Shown one piece after another: positions 35,237-43,110 of a DNA stretch of 64,000 nucleotides. The stretch is from JANMES01 sp038329865 (lineage in GTDB: Bacteria; Planctomycetota; Phycisphaerae; Tepidisphaerales; Tepidisphaeraceae): assembly GCA_038329865.1 (NCBI GenBank), contig JBBQNK010000016.1, positions 1 to 64,000 of the forward strand, in the 5' to 3' direction. Within the stretch, counting starts at the first letter, position 1. Each line of letters starts with the position of its first letter. Both the position numbers and the translations under genes were made by a program. The notes under the pieces were generated by a model, which was given only the letters and a program-made list of their open reading frames with translations, was not told where the DNA came from and ran no database searches.

Positions 35237-35989
35237 ATGTTCAAACTCACCCACAAAGTCGCCCTCGTCACCGGTTCCTCCACCGGCATCGGCCAGGCGA
35301 TCGCCGTTTCCCTCGCGACTCAAGGCGCGCGCGTGATTCTGTCCGACAAGCCGGAAAAATCGCTCGATGAAACCGCCGGCAAGATCGCCGCCGTCGGCGG
35401 GAAGTCGGCGGTCGTGCCGATCGACGTGCGCGATCTCGGCCAAGTCGAATCCGGCGCGGCGGCGGCGCACAAAGTGTTCGGCAAGGTCGACATTCTCGTC
35501 AACAACGCCGGCATCAACCGCCCCAAGGCCGGGCTTGAAGTCGACCCCGCCAACTGGGAAGACCACTACAACACCAACGTGCGCGGCGGGTTTTTTCTCG
35601 CGCAGAAGATCGCCCCCGCGATGATCGCCGCCGGCAACGGGCGGGTGATTTTCATCTCCAGCCAGTCAGGGCTGATCGGCATTCCCGGCCAGCCGGTGTA
35701 TTGCTCGACCAAGGGCGCGGTGATCCAGCTCGTTCGCACGCTCGGCGTGGAGTGGGCGAAGCACGGCATTACGGTGAACTCCGTCGCGCCGACGTTCGTT
35801 GAAACGAATCTCACCCGCGAGCGATTGAAGAACCCGGAGTTCAACAAATTCGTGCTCGGCAAAATCCCCTGCGGGAAGCTCGCGACGCCGGAGCAGATCG
35901 GCGCGGCCGTCGCGTTCCTCGCCAGCGACGAGGCCGCGATGGTCAACTGCCATACGCTCTGCGTCGACGGCGGATGGACGGCCTGGTAA
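35237..35989 (+). CDS. SDR-family oxidoreductase
   Basis: A 250-residue classical short-chain dehydrogenase. The cofactor motif is TGSSTGIG (12-19), NNAG is at 89-92, the catalytic Ser is near 142 and Y-x-x-x-K is YCSTK (Tyr155, Lys159). The C-terminus ends with VDGGWTAW, as in many NAD(P)-dependent sugar or polyol dehydrogenases. ATG 35237 has a GGAAAG-type ribosome site. The longer frame reads through repeat D. Next to the HisD-like enzyme it may oxidise or isomerise the same substrate, as HpsO/HpsP do beside HpsN (analogy only). Confidence 0.92.
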   Translation: MFKLTHKVALVTGSSTGIGQAIAVSLATQGARVILSDKPEKSLDETAGKIAAVGGKSAVVPIDVRDLGQVESGAAAAHKVFGKVDILVNNAGINRPKAGLEVDPANWEDHYNTNVRGGFFLAQKIAPAMIAAGNGRVIFISSQSGLIGIPGQPVYCSTKGAVIQLVRTLGVEWAKHGITVNSVAPTFVETNLTRERLKNPEFNKFVLGKIPCGKLATPEQIGAAVAFLASDEAAMVNCHTLCVDGGWTAW

Positions 35990-36071
35990 ACAACTTTCGC
36001 GATGAGAATCTCGAAACGGTGCGCGATCAATGGTTCGCTACCGCTGTCGAAAATCTCAGAGGGAAAATGAT

Positions 36072-36644
36072 TTGAAGCGCCCGCCGGCCACCAACTTCGG
36101 AAAGACTCTGCGCGATCTCCGCCATCAGCGCGGCTTGACGCTGGTCGCCTTGGCGACTCAAGCCGGAATCACCAAGGGTTACCTTTCCAAGATCGAGCGA
36201 TCGACCAACCCGCCGACGTTTTCCACGCTGCAGTCGCTGGCCAATGCGCTCGAAACGGAAATGAGCGAGTTGCTCGCGACGCAGTGCGTGCCAGTGGTGT
36301 CGCGGAATCTGGAAATTCACAAGCCCGGCGAAGGCACGTGGCAGGCGTCGCACGCGCTCGGCGGGTATCAGTTTCTCTCGCTGCTCGGATCTTACCGGAA
36401 CAAATACATGTCGCCGTTTTTAATGCGCGTGCCGCCGGGTAGCACGATCGCGTTTCACCACGACGGTGAGGAATTTTTGTACGCGCTCGTCGGCTCGGTG
36501 GAGTTGGAATATGAAGGGAAGAAGTTTCTGCTGAAGCAAGGGACGTCGGCGTATCTGGATTCCCGAATTCGCCATCGGTTTCATAACCACGGTTCGAAAG
36601 AAGCGGAGTTACTGGCAGTGAATTTTGCGTATCGGCGGTTTTGA
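36072..36644 (+). CDS. XRE-family regulator with C-terminal cupin
   Basis: About 190 residues. The N-terminal XRE HTH (about 8-65) reads FGKTLRDLRHQRGLTLVALA, then ITKGYLSKIERSTNPPTFST. The C-terminal cupin (about 110-185) has PPGSTIAFHHDGEEFLYALV and YLDSRIRHRFHNH, which keep metal-type His/Glu residues. Such HTH-cupin proteins regulate catabolic genes in response to a small ligand. The TTG at 36072 is preferred because AGAGGG lies about 9 bases upstream; ATG 36030 would add 14 residues. It probably controls the surrounding island, including the dehydrogenase genes. Confidence 0.88.
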   Translation: MKRPPATNFGKTLRDLRHQRGLTLVALATQAGITKGYLSKIERSTNPPTFSTLQSLANALETEMSELLATQCVPVVSRNLEIHKPGEGTWQASHALGGYQFLSLLGSYRNKYMSPFLMRVPPGSTIAFHHDGEEFLYALVGSVELEYEGKKFLLKQGTSAYLDSRIRHRFHNHGSKEAELLAVNFAYRRF

Positions 36645-36653
36645 ATTCATCGG

Positions 36654-36701
36654 TCCGTCCCGCTTCTCAAACGTTCTCGTCCCGCTGAAGCGGGACGGGC
36701 C
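36654..36701. repeat. Family J palindrome, copy 2
   Basis: TCCGTCCCGCTTCTCAAACG pairs with TCCCGCTGAAGCGGGACGG. It lies between the XRE-cupin gene and the frameshifted isomerase gene and touches the family J core GCTGAAGCGGG. Confidence 0.65.
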
Positions 36702-36702
36702 A

Positions 36703-36718
36703 GTGAAGAATATTTCAC
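36703..36718. promoter_or_regulatory. Small inverted repeat before isomerase gene
   Basis: GTGAA GAATAT TTCAC, a perfect 5-base inverted repeat with AT-rich centre, 29 bases before the ATG at 36748. Possible operator; no second copy was seen, so support is weak. Confidence 0.25.
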
Positions 36719-36747
36719 GACCCCGAACGCGGACCGAAACATATACA

Positions 36748-37603
36748 ATGAACGACTCCCAATTCATGCTCTTCAGCAAACACCTGCAGGCCCTCCCGAT
36801 CGGAGAAGCGGGCGCAGCGATGCGCGCCATTGGCCTGACAAAGATCGACCTCACCGTCCGCCCCGGCGGGCATGTCGAACCCGCCCGCGCCGAGTCTGAA
36901 CTTCCCGCGGCGGCGGAAGCGTTGAAAGCAGTGGGCGTGTCGATCGGGATGATTTCAACCAACATCACCGATGCGGGCGATGCGAATACAGAGCGCGTCC
37001 TGCGAACGGCTGCCTCGCTCGGGATCGGCTACTACAAACTCGGCTATTTTCAGTACAGAGGCTTCGGCACGCTACGCACGCAGCGAGTAGAAGTCGCGGT
37101 GCGACTGAAGGACCTGGCCGCGATGAACGCGGCGCTCAACATCCACGGCGGTTATCACAATCACAGCGACACGTTCTTCGGCGCGAACTTGGCCGATCTC
37201 GATCACGTGCTTTCCGCGATCGACTCGAAGCACCTCGGCATCTACTTTCGACCCCGCCCATGCCACCATCGAAGGCGGTAGTGCCGGATGGCGGATGGCG
37301 CTCGACCTGATCGCGCCGCGAGTGACGATGCTGGCGGTCAAAGATTTCCGCTGGGTCGAAGGCGAGCACCGCTACGCCGGTGGCCGGCGGCACAGCGTGG
37401 AGTTCTGCCCCCTCGCCGACGGCAACACGCCTTGGCCGGAGGTGCTGGCGATTTTGAAGGCGACTAACTTCGCGGGGCCGATCTCGTTTCATTCCGAGTA
37501 CCAGGGGCCGCACAGTTTTGCGGATTTAGATGCGACGGAAGTGATCGAGCAGACGGCGAAGGATGTAGAGCTGTTTCGTTCGTGGATGGATGGCATTGGG
37601 TAG
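36748..37603 (+). pseudogene. Sugar phosphate isomerase/epimerase, frameshifted
   Basis: A xylose-isomerase-like TIM-barrel protein split across two frames. Frame one (36748 to about 37248) gives MNDSQFMLFSKHLQALPIGE through NIHGGYHNHSDTFFGANLAD and HLGIYF. It then runs into RPRPCHHRRR and a stop at 37281. Reading from 37250 in the next frame continues DPAHATIEGGSAGW, MLAVKDFRWVEG, and ends with LFRSWMDGIG. Deleting one C at 37249 restores a continuous protein of about 284 residues with all expected blocks. It could be a sequencing error or a recent inactivation. The neighbourhood suggests a role in the same catabolic island. Confidence 0.8.
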
Positions 37604-37644
37604 GACATTTCGGTCTGTTACGAATCGGCGTTCGCGCCTTCGGT

Positions 37645-37783
37645 GGCACAGACATTCCTGTCTGTGACGAAGCGAGGTACGCCTCGATTCGTACGCGGAT
37701 GCGCTGTCGTCGGACAGAAGAGTACGGACGGATGAGTACATCCGCCCGTCACAGACAAGAATGCCTGTGCTACCAAAGAGAAG
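37645..37783. repeat. Palindrome K
   Basis: GGCACAGACATTCCTGTCTG with TGAC on the left; GTCACAGACAAGAATGCCTG with TGCTACC on the right. Each arm is itself partly palindromic. It fills the spacer between the convergent isomerase and 2-hydroxyacid dehydrogenase genes. Confidence 0.75.
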
Positions 37784-37790
37784 AAGAAAC

Positions 37791-38798
37791 TCACGTCGAT
37801 CGGTCGTAAATCTCCGGCGTGATCGCGCCGATCGGTTTTTCACCGCGGGCGAATCGCAGGAGATTTTCGACCGCGCGCCCGCCACACTCGATGAGCCGGT
37901 CCGGCGTCGGGCCGCCGATGTGGGGGAGCATCGTCACGTTCGGCAGGCCGCGCAGCGGCGAGTCGGGCGGCGGCGGTTCGGATTCGTAGACGTCCAGGCC
38001 GAACTGAATTTTCCCTTCGAGCGCGATCTTGATCAGTGCCGCTTCATCCACCACCGCCCCGCGGCCGACGTTCACGAACACCGCGCCCGGAGGTAGCAGG
38101 CGGAAGAGTTCTTCCGTGATCGAGTGACGCGTGGCCGGCGTGAGCGCTTCGACTTCCACCAGCACTTCTGACGATGCAAATAATTCCTCGAGCGAATCGA
38201 CCGGCGTGACGCCCTGCTCGAGAAACACCTGCTTGGGCACCCCGGCGGAGTACGAACTTATCCGGCAGCCGAACGGCTTGAGCAGCGTGACGAGGAATCG
38301 CGCGATGTGCCCGAAGCCATGCAACCCGACGCGGCGCCCGAACAGCCCGCGATCGCCGACGCTGCCGAACGCCGGCCAGCTTTTGTCGTGGTGCATCGTA
38401 AACGAGATCGCCGTCACCTTTCGCAGCGCGCACAGGATCAGCAGCAGCGCACACTCCGCGACGGAAGGCGCCGCCAGTTCGCCCCAGTTGGTGACGAGCA
38501 GGCCGTTCTCGATCATCTGGCGCGAAACCAGTTGCCGAACCCCGCCGGTGCTATGCGCGACGATTTTCAGCCCCGGCAGCGCCGCCGGCGGAACTGTGGG
38601 CGTGCCCCAGCAGCTCAGGACCGCGTCGGGCTTCAGTTCTGCAAATTTCCCGGACCAGCGCGGCTTCGCGAAATCGGCATCGTCGATTCGTACGACTTCG
38701 CCGAACGCCGCTTGCAACGCCGCCAGCATCTCGTCATTCAAAAACTGATCGAACCAGTTCGACGGCACGGCGAGCATTAGTTTCGGCTTGGGGGTCAT
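37791..38798 (-). CDS. D-2-hydroxyacid dehydrogenase (NAD-dependent)
   Basis: A 335-residue member of the D-isomer 2-hydroxyacid dehydrogenase family (phosphoglycerate/hydroxypyruvate reductase-like). The nucleotide-binding segment is GLHGFGHIARFLVTLLKPFG. The catalytic Arg lies near EALTPATRHSI, the Glu near YESEPPPPDS, and the His in MLPHIGG. RGAVVDEAALI matches the conserved 'NVGRG' region. The start ATG 38798 has AAGGAA upstream; a longer start adds ten residues. It is convergent with the frameshifted isomerase and could reduce or oxidise a hydroxyacid made in the same island (inference). Confidence 0.9.
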   Translation of the reverse strand: MTPKPKLMLAVPSNWFDQFLNDEMLAALQAAFGEVVRIDDADFAKPRWSGKFAELKPDAVLSCWGTPTVPPAALPGLKIVAHSTGGVRQLVSRQMIENGLLVTNWGELAAPSVAECALLLILCALRKVTAISFTMHHDKSWPAFGSVGDRGLFGRRVGLHGFGHIARFLVTLLKPFGCRISSYSAGVPKQVFLEQGVTPVDSLEELFASSEVLVEVEALTPATRHSITEELFRLLPPGAVFVNVGRGAVVDEAALIKIALEGKIQFGLDVYESEPPPPDSPLRGLPNVTMLPHIGGPTPDRLIECGGRAVENLLRFARGEKPIGAITPEIYDRST

Positions 38799-38839
38799 GG
38801 GTTCCTTCGAATTTCCAGAGCGTATCAACTTCAGCCTCT

Positions 38840-38919
38840 CGTCAACCTAAGGGACTCCGAAGGATCTGGCTGATCTCCCCGTGGACGCCAGATCCTTCGG
38901 CGTCCCTCAGGATGACGAG
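38840..38919. repeat. Family B repeat, copy 5
   Basis: CGTCAACCTAAGGGACTCCG with AAGGATCTGGC pairs with GCCAGATCCTTCGGCGTCCC with TCAGGATGACG. It lies between the hydroxyacid dehydrogenase start and ribF stop. Confidence 0.8.
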
Positions 38920-38960
38920 AGTCGCACAGAGGTCGTTCCCGTTGAGGTCTCAACGCTAAG

Positions 38961-39926
38961 TCACTGCATAACGGCGATCGGTTGCCCGGCGCGGAGCGTC
39001 GTGCGATCCGTCGCTGACTGAATATCGCGCGACAGTTGCTGCTTGAGCAGGTCGACCGACGGAAATTTCCGCTGGTCGCGCAGCCAGTCGATCAGCTCGA
39101 TGTCGATCGTGCGATCGTACAGATCGCCGGCAAAGCCGATGAGGTGCGCCTCCACTTGCGGCGGGTGATCGCCGAAGGTCGGCATCGTGCCGATGCTGAG
39201 GGCGGCCGGGTGCGTGCGGCCGTCGACGGTGCATCGCGCGGCGTACACGCCCTCGGCGGGGATGAGTTGTTCCGTGACGAGCAGGTTCGCCGTCGGCACG
39301 CCGATCGTGCGGCCGCGCTGGTGGCCGCGCGTCACCGGGCCGCGCAGCAGGTACGGCCTGCCAAGGCAGATCGCGGCATCTCGTGCCCGGCCGAACGAGA
39401 GCAGCCAGCGGATCAGCGAGCTGCTCACCGGCACGATCTGCAGATCCAGCAGCGGCACGGCCACGCCGTCGATTTCGTGCAGCTTCACGCTGCTGTCGCT
39501 GCACCAGTCGCGCAGCCGATCGATCGTACCGCCGCGGCCTTTGCCGAAGGTGAAGTTCGCGCCTTCGATCAGATGGGAGGGCCTGACCTTGTCGCGCAGG
39601 ATTTCCCAGAACCGCTCGGCTGTCACGTTCAGCACTTCCGGCGTCGGCGCGAGCTCTACGAGATGATCCACGCCCGCCTCGGCCAGCAACTGGTGCTTCA
39701 ATGGCAACGGCAGCAGTCGCGGCGGCGCGAATTCGGGGCGGAGAACGGTCAGCGGGTGCGGCTCAAACGTGACGATCGTCACGCCCGTCGCTCCGGCGGA
39801 TTTGAGCGATCGGCCGAGCGCGAGAATGCTCGCGTGCCCGCGGTGCAGGCCGTCGAAGTTGCCGACCGACATCGCCAGCCCCGGCGGGAGCGATGCGAGT
39901 CCTTCCAGACCGTGACGGACATTCAT
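38961..39926 (-). CDS. ribF: Bifunctional riboflavin kinase / FAD synthetase
   Basis: Makes FMN and FAD from riboflavin. The 321-residue product has the adenylyltransferase domain first: MSVGNFDGLHRGHASILALG with the GxHxGH-like site, then VTIVTFEPHPLTVLRP, and EGANFTFGKGRGG. The flavokinase domain follows: VTRGHQRGRTIGVPTANLLV and VYAARCTVDGRTHPAALSIG, then VEAHLIGFAGDLYDRTIDIE. The length is normal (about 305-320). ATG 39926 has no strong ribosome site but fits homologues. It supplies flavin to enzymes such as the PaiB-like protein and chorismate synthase (AroC uses reduced FMN). Confidence 0.95.
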   Translation of the reverse strand: MNVRHGLEGLASLPPGLAMSVGNFDGLHRGHASILALGRSLKSAGATGVTIVTFEPHPLTVLRPEFAPPRLLPLPLKHQLLAEAGVDHLVELAPTPEVLNVTAERFWEILRDKVRPSHLIEGANFTFGKGRGGTIDRLRDWCSDSSVKLHEIDGVAVPLLDLQIVPVSSSLIRWLLSFGRARDAAICLGRPYLLRGPVTRGHQRGRTIGVPTANLLVTEQLIPAEGVYAARCTVDGRTHPAALSIGTMPTFGDHPPQVEAHLIGFAGDLYDRTIDIELIDWLRDQRKFPSVDLLKQQLSRDIQSATDRTTLRAGQPIAVMQ

Positions 39927-39984
39927 ACAGCAAAAGGTAACGCAGGCTCGCGTGTTTGCGAAGCGCGGGCGAGACGTGAGACGG

Positions 39985-41127
39985 TCAGCCGTCTAATTGC
40001 ACGGCGATCGGCGTTTGCCGTTCCGACGTGCGTCGGAAAGAGAATCCGCCGAGCGAATCCATGATCCAGGCGAGCAGCCAGAGTAACCAGACCGCCAGCG
40101 CCATGAAGAAAAACTGCATCCCCCAGATCGGCCACGATGCAGCGAAGTAGTCGTTAAGGCGGTCGACCTGGCCGACGAGGAAAATCTGGGCGATGTACAT
40201 CGCCAGGCTGCGTCGCCCGAGCCGCGCGACGAACGGCATGACGGCCGAATCGCGCAGCCAGCGCCAGGCGAGGTCGGTCGTCGTCAGCACCAGTCCGACC
40301 AGCCCGAGGTATCGCAGCAATTCGCCGAGGGTGAGCGGGTTTTTCCAGAACACCAGGCCAGGCACGTTAAACGTCAGTCCGAAGTGCGAACCGTACGCCG
40401 CGAATAAAAGAAAGATCGACAACGCGAGAAAGCCCAGCGTCGTGCCGATCTTCACGCGTTGAGAAACGTGGTCGTACTTCTTCAACGCCCCGCCGGCGAG
40501 CAGGCCGATCAGGAACGGGAACTGCCAGAGCATCAAAAAGAACGTCTGCGTGATCGGGAATGAGTACGCCGCGTATTGCTCGTGGTAGTGTCCCCAGAAA
40601 AAGACCGAGACGCTGACCAGCATCACCACCCACGTCATCCCTCGTCGGATCAGTTCCAGCGCGATCGGCGTGATCGCCAGGATGATCACGTAAAACGGCA
40701 GCAAATCGTACCCTTCGCGGAACAGCAAAATGTCCCGCAAGGTCGGCAGCATCGGCGGAAGCGCCTGGCCGCGAATCGGCAATAGCACGAGGAGTTGCCC
40801 GACCATCACAGCGCAGTGGATCCAGAAAATATAAGCCGACCGCCGGATCAGGCCGAAGTACGCGCCGCGGCGGCGTTCGGCATCCAGCACGCGCGGGAGA
40901 TAAACGAAGCCGACCGTCATGCCTGAAAGCATCACGTAACCGCCGGCCGCGAAACGGGTGTATTCGGTGAAAACGGCGTGGCCTACAGACCCGAATTGCA
41001 TCCCCTGCTGAACCAGGTGGACGAGCACCATGTCGATCAGGCACAGGCCCCGCCAGAAATCCAGGCGTTGATCGCGGCGCGAACTGCGTTCGAGCGGCGA
41101 GGGAGCAGTTGGCTGGCTGTAAGTCAT
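39985..41127 (-). CDS. OpgC-like membrane acyltransferase
   Basis: A 380-residue integral membrane protein with about ten transmembrane helices. The N-terminus RDQRLDFWRGLCLIDMVLVH is typical of the OpgC/acyltransferase_3-related family, which transfers succinyl groups to periplasmic glucans. MLSGMTVGFVYLPRVL, FWIHCAVMVGQLLVL and RLGRRSLAMYIAQIFLVGQV fit the same family. The true acceptor here is unknown. It follows ribF after 58 bases in the same direction on the minus strand. Function is inferred at family level. Confidence 0.85.
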   Translation of the reverse strand: MTYSQPTAPSPLERSSRRDQRLDFWRGLCLIDMVLVHLVQQGMQFGSVGHAVFTEYTRFAAGGYVMLSGMTVGFVYLPRVLDAERRRGAYFGLIRRSAYIFWIHCAVMVGQLLVLLPIRGQALPPMLPTLRDILLFREGYDLLPFYVIILAITPIALELIRRGMTWVVMLVSVSVFFWGHYHEQYAAYSFPITQTFFLMLWQFPFLIGLLAGGALKKYDHVSQRVKIGTTLGFLALSIFLLFAAYGSHFGLTFNVPGLVFWKNPLTLGELLRYLGLVGLVLTTTDLAWRWLRDSAVMPFVARLGRRSLAMYIAQIFLVGQVDRLNDYFAASWPIWGMQFFFMALAVWLLWLLAWIMDSLGGFSFRRTSERQTPIAVQLDG

Positions 41128-41294
41128 TTCAAATTATGTGCTTAGTGTCGCTCAAGGACTCGTCCGGCGGGTCCCATCCATGGTCGTTTAGACCATAGCA
41201 TTGTTCTAACGTCAGCGGCAACGGAAAGTTTTAGAAATTCTCAAATGATTTGTCGAACAGAAACGGGTCGTTGTTCCGATAAAAAACCCGATAG

Positions 41295-41310
41295 GCCGCT
41301 TGGAAGCGGC
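41295..41310. other. Small hairpin in leader of Lys/His-rich gene
   Basis: GCCGCTTG GAAGCGGC forms a 7-base stem, located 35 bases before the ATG at 41345, after AAAAAACCCGATAG. It may structure the 5' leader. It does not match a riboswitch I recognise. Confidence 0.35.
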
Positions 41311-41344
41311 TCAATGATTAGATTTCGATTTTAAGGAGTTAGGA

Positions 41345-41689
41345 ATGTTTACTCGTAAATGGGCGGTGCTCACGATCGCCGGTATCCTGGGCGTCGCGGC
41401 GATTCCCGTCATGTCGACGGCCAAGCCCGTCGTCAAACACGTGGCCGCTGTCGCGCACAAGCCGGTCGTGAAGAAGACGGTCGCGAAGAAGCCCGTCACG
41501 GCTGCTCACAAGGCAGTCGTCGCGAAGAAGGTCGTCAAAAAGGGTCACAAGGCCGTCGCCAAAAAGCACGGCAAGAAGGCACCCGTGAAACACGTGACCA
41601 AGAAGCCCGTCATCTCGACGGCCAAGGTCACGACGCACAAGACCGTCGCCGCTAAGCCGGTGATTGTTGCGCCGCCGTCGATGTTTTAA
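41345..41689 (+). CDS. Exported Lys/His-rich basic repeat protein
   Basis: A 114-residue protein. It starts with a signal-peptide-like segment (MFTRKWAVLTIAGILGVAAI, cleavage near STA at about 24-26). The rest is made of short Lys-Lys/Val/Ala/His repeats such as VVKKTVAKKPVTAAHKAVVA and KKGHKAVAKKHGKKAPVKHV. In total there are 24 Lys, seven His and no Asp or Glu. The repeats resemble histone-H1-like tails, but the signal suggests periplasmic or cell-wall location. A good AAGGAG Shine-Dalgarno sequence precedes ATG and a strong terminator follows, so it is an autonomous, probably well-expressed unit. Its role is unknown. Confidence 0.75.
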   Translation: MFTRKWAVLTIAGILGVAAIPVMSTAKPVVKHVAAVAHKPVVKKTVAKKPVTAAHKAVVAKKVVKKGHKAVAKKHGKKAPVKHVTKKPVISTAKVTTHKTVAAKPVIVAPPSMF

Positions 41690-41720
41690 TCGTCGCTGGC
41701 AAGAAATTTGTAAATTCATA

Positions 41721-41759
41721 CGCGGGTCGATGAATGCTCATCGATCCGCGTTTGTTTTT
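41721..41759 (+). terminator. Intrinsic terminator of the Lys/His-rich gene
   Basis: CGCGGGTCGATGA, loop ATGC, TCATCGATCCGCG, then TTTGTTTTT. The stem is 13 base pairs including one G-U pair, and is followed directly by the T-run. It begins 31 bases after the stop codon. This is the clearest rho-independent terminator in the window. Confidence 0.85.
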
Positions 41760-41770
41760 GGAATGAATTG

Positions 41771-41826
41771 CACGCCGGTCGCTGTGCGACTGGATTCCGG
41801 AATCCGGTCGCACAGCGACCGGCGTG
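41771..41826. repeat. Family C palindromic repeat, copy 2
   Basis: CACGCCGGTCGCTGTGCGAC and GTCGCACAGCGACCGGCGTG flank a short self-complementary centre GGATTCCGGAATCC, making a near-perfect cruciform. The arms match the copy at 4074-4174 exactly. It lies just downstream of the terminator. Confidence 0.9.
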
Positions 41827-41885
41827 GGAAGATTCAGTATTTTCAATATACCGCGCCTGAGGTCGCAACTTCGACCAGACTCAAA

Positions 41886-43019
41886 TCACTCCGCCTGCGG
41901 CGCGGGCAGATCGGCGATGAATTCGGCGAGTTCTTTTCCGGTCGGGCTGTTGGCCGAGCGGACGTAAAACCCGCTCGTCGCCACGCCGCAGCAGAGGCTT
42001 TGCTCCAGGTCGAACCCGAGCGTGCGCCCGACGCAGAAGCCGGCGTTAAAGTGGTCGCCGGCGCCGGTGCTGATCTTCGGCTGCTGCACGAACGGCCCGA
42101 GGAACTTGGCGGAGCCTTCTTTCGTCGCGGCTGCTGCGCCTTTGCGCGGGTGGACGACCACGCAGTGCAGGCCGAGCTTCTCCCGGATCGCGGCCGCCGT
42201 CGATTCGATCGCCGCTTCGGCATTCGCCGCCGCGGGCAAGCCCAGCACGTCCACGATCTCTCCGGACTCTTTCAGATTCAATCCGAGAATGACGTTGATC
42301 TTGCTCTGCATCTTCGTCATGAGGTTCAGCGCCGCGAGAATGTCTGCGTGCGTGCGCTTTTCCGGGTCGGCCAGATCGATGAAGAAAGTACGATCGGAGT
42401 TCGTCACCTTCGGCAGCACCTCGTCGATGATCTTCGACCAAATGCCGTTCATGTTGCCCAGCATCGTCCAGTTCACCATGCCGATGAGCTTCGAGCCGTC
42501 GATCAGTTTCGTGAACGCCTCCTTGCCGACTTTGGCGACGAGGTTATCCCAGTTCACGTTATCCAGGCACTCGTACTTGCCGAGCATGAGCTTTCCGTCG
42601 GAGAATTCGAGCGCATCGGTATGCCCGGCCTCGGCGATGCTGATCACATTGGCGCGTTTGCCGAAGTCTTCGAACACAGGGTGCATCGGCAATCCCAGGC
42701 TGCCGATGTACGTGACGCCGAGCCCGAAGCTCGCCAGCGCGTTGGCCATGATCGGGCCGTTACCGCCAAGCTTGGACTGCTTCACGACCAACTCGTAATT
42801 GCTGCTTTGCCCGCCGGCCTTGACGATCTTATTGCCGAACGCGGGGATCGTATCGATCGTGGTGTAATCAGTTGCGCTGGTGCGCTTATCGACGACGGCG
42901 ATGATTTCATCGACGAATCCATCAAGCCCGACGGTGGCCTTGATTGTCGGCAAGGTGGAGACGACGGCGGCGAGTTTTTTGCTTGTTTCGGCACAGATTT
43001 GCTGACGCGTAAGCGGCAT
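41886..43019 (-). CDS. PfkB-family carbohydrate kinase
   Basis: A 377-residue PfkB/ribokinase-family kinase that phosphorylates a sugar or nucleoside with ATP. The C-terminal signature is KISTGAGDHFNAGFCVGRTL, with the catalytic Asp in GAGDHF. The N-terminal substrate side has TVGLDGFVDEIIAVVDKRTS and SKLGGNGPIMANALASFGLG, where family members have the GG-N motif. Sequence such as DTIPAFGNKIVKAGGQSSN is less typical, so the substrate is uncertain. It is longer than ribokinase (about 310). No obvious sugar operon adjoins; the PQQ-like gene follows upstream on the same strand. Confidence 0.88.
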   Translation of the reverse strand: MPLTRQQICAETSKKLAAVVSTLPTIKATVGLDGFVDEIIAVVDKRTSATDYTTIDTIPAFGNKIVKAGGQSSNYELVVKQSKLGGNGPIMANALASFGLGVTYIGSLGLPMHPVFEDFGKRANVISIAEAGHTDALEFSDGKLMLGKYECLDNVNWDNLVAKVGKEAFTKLIDGSKLIGMVNWTMLGNMNGIWSKIIDEVLPKVTNSDRTFFIDLADPEKRTHADILAALNLMTKMQSKINVILGLNLKESGEIVDVLGLPAAANAEAAIESTAAAIREKLGLHCVVVHPRKGAAAATKEGSAKFLGPFVQQPKISTGAGDHFNAGFCVGRTLGFDLEQSLCCGVATSGFYVRSANSPTGKELAEFIADLPAPQAE

Positions 43020-43110
43020 TGAAAAATTCCTTGTGAATAATCCTTCTGAATGACGGGCCGGATTGTATCGATTTTACTGGAGCACGCACTCTTTGAAAAT
43101 CGGCAAACCC

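Noticed and set aside
41280..41344. Riboswitch in the leader of the Lys/His-rich gene
   Set aside because: Only one short 7-base hairpin is present, with no consensus of a known class.
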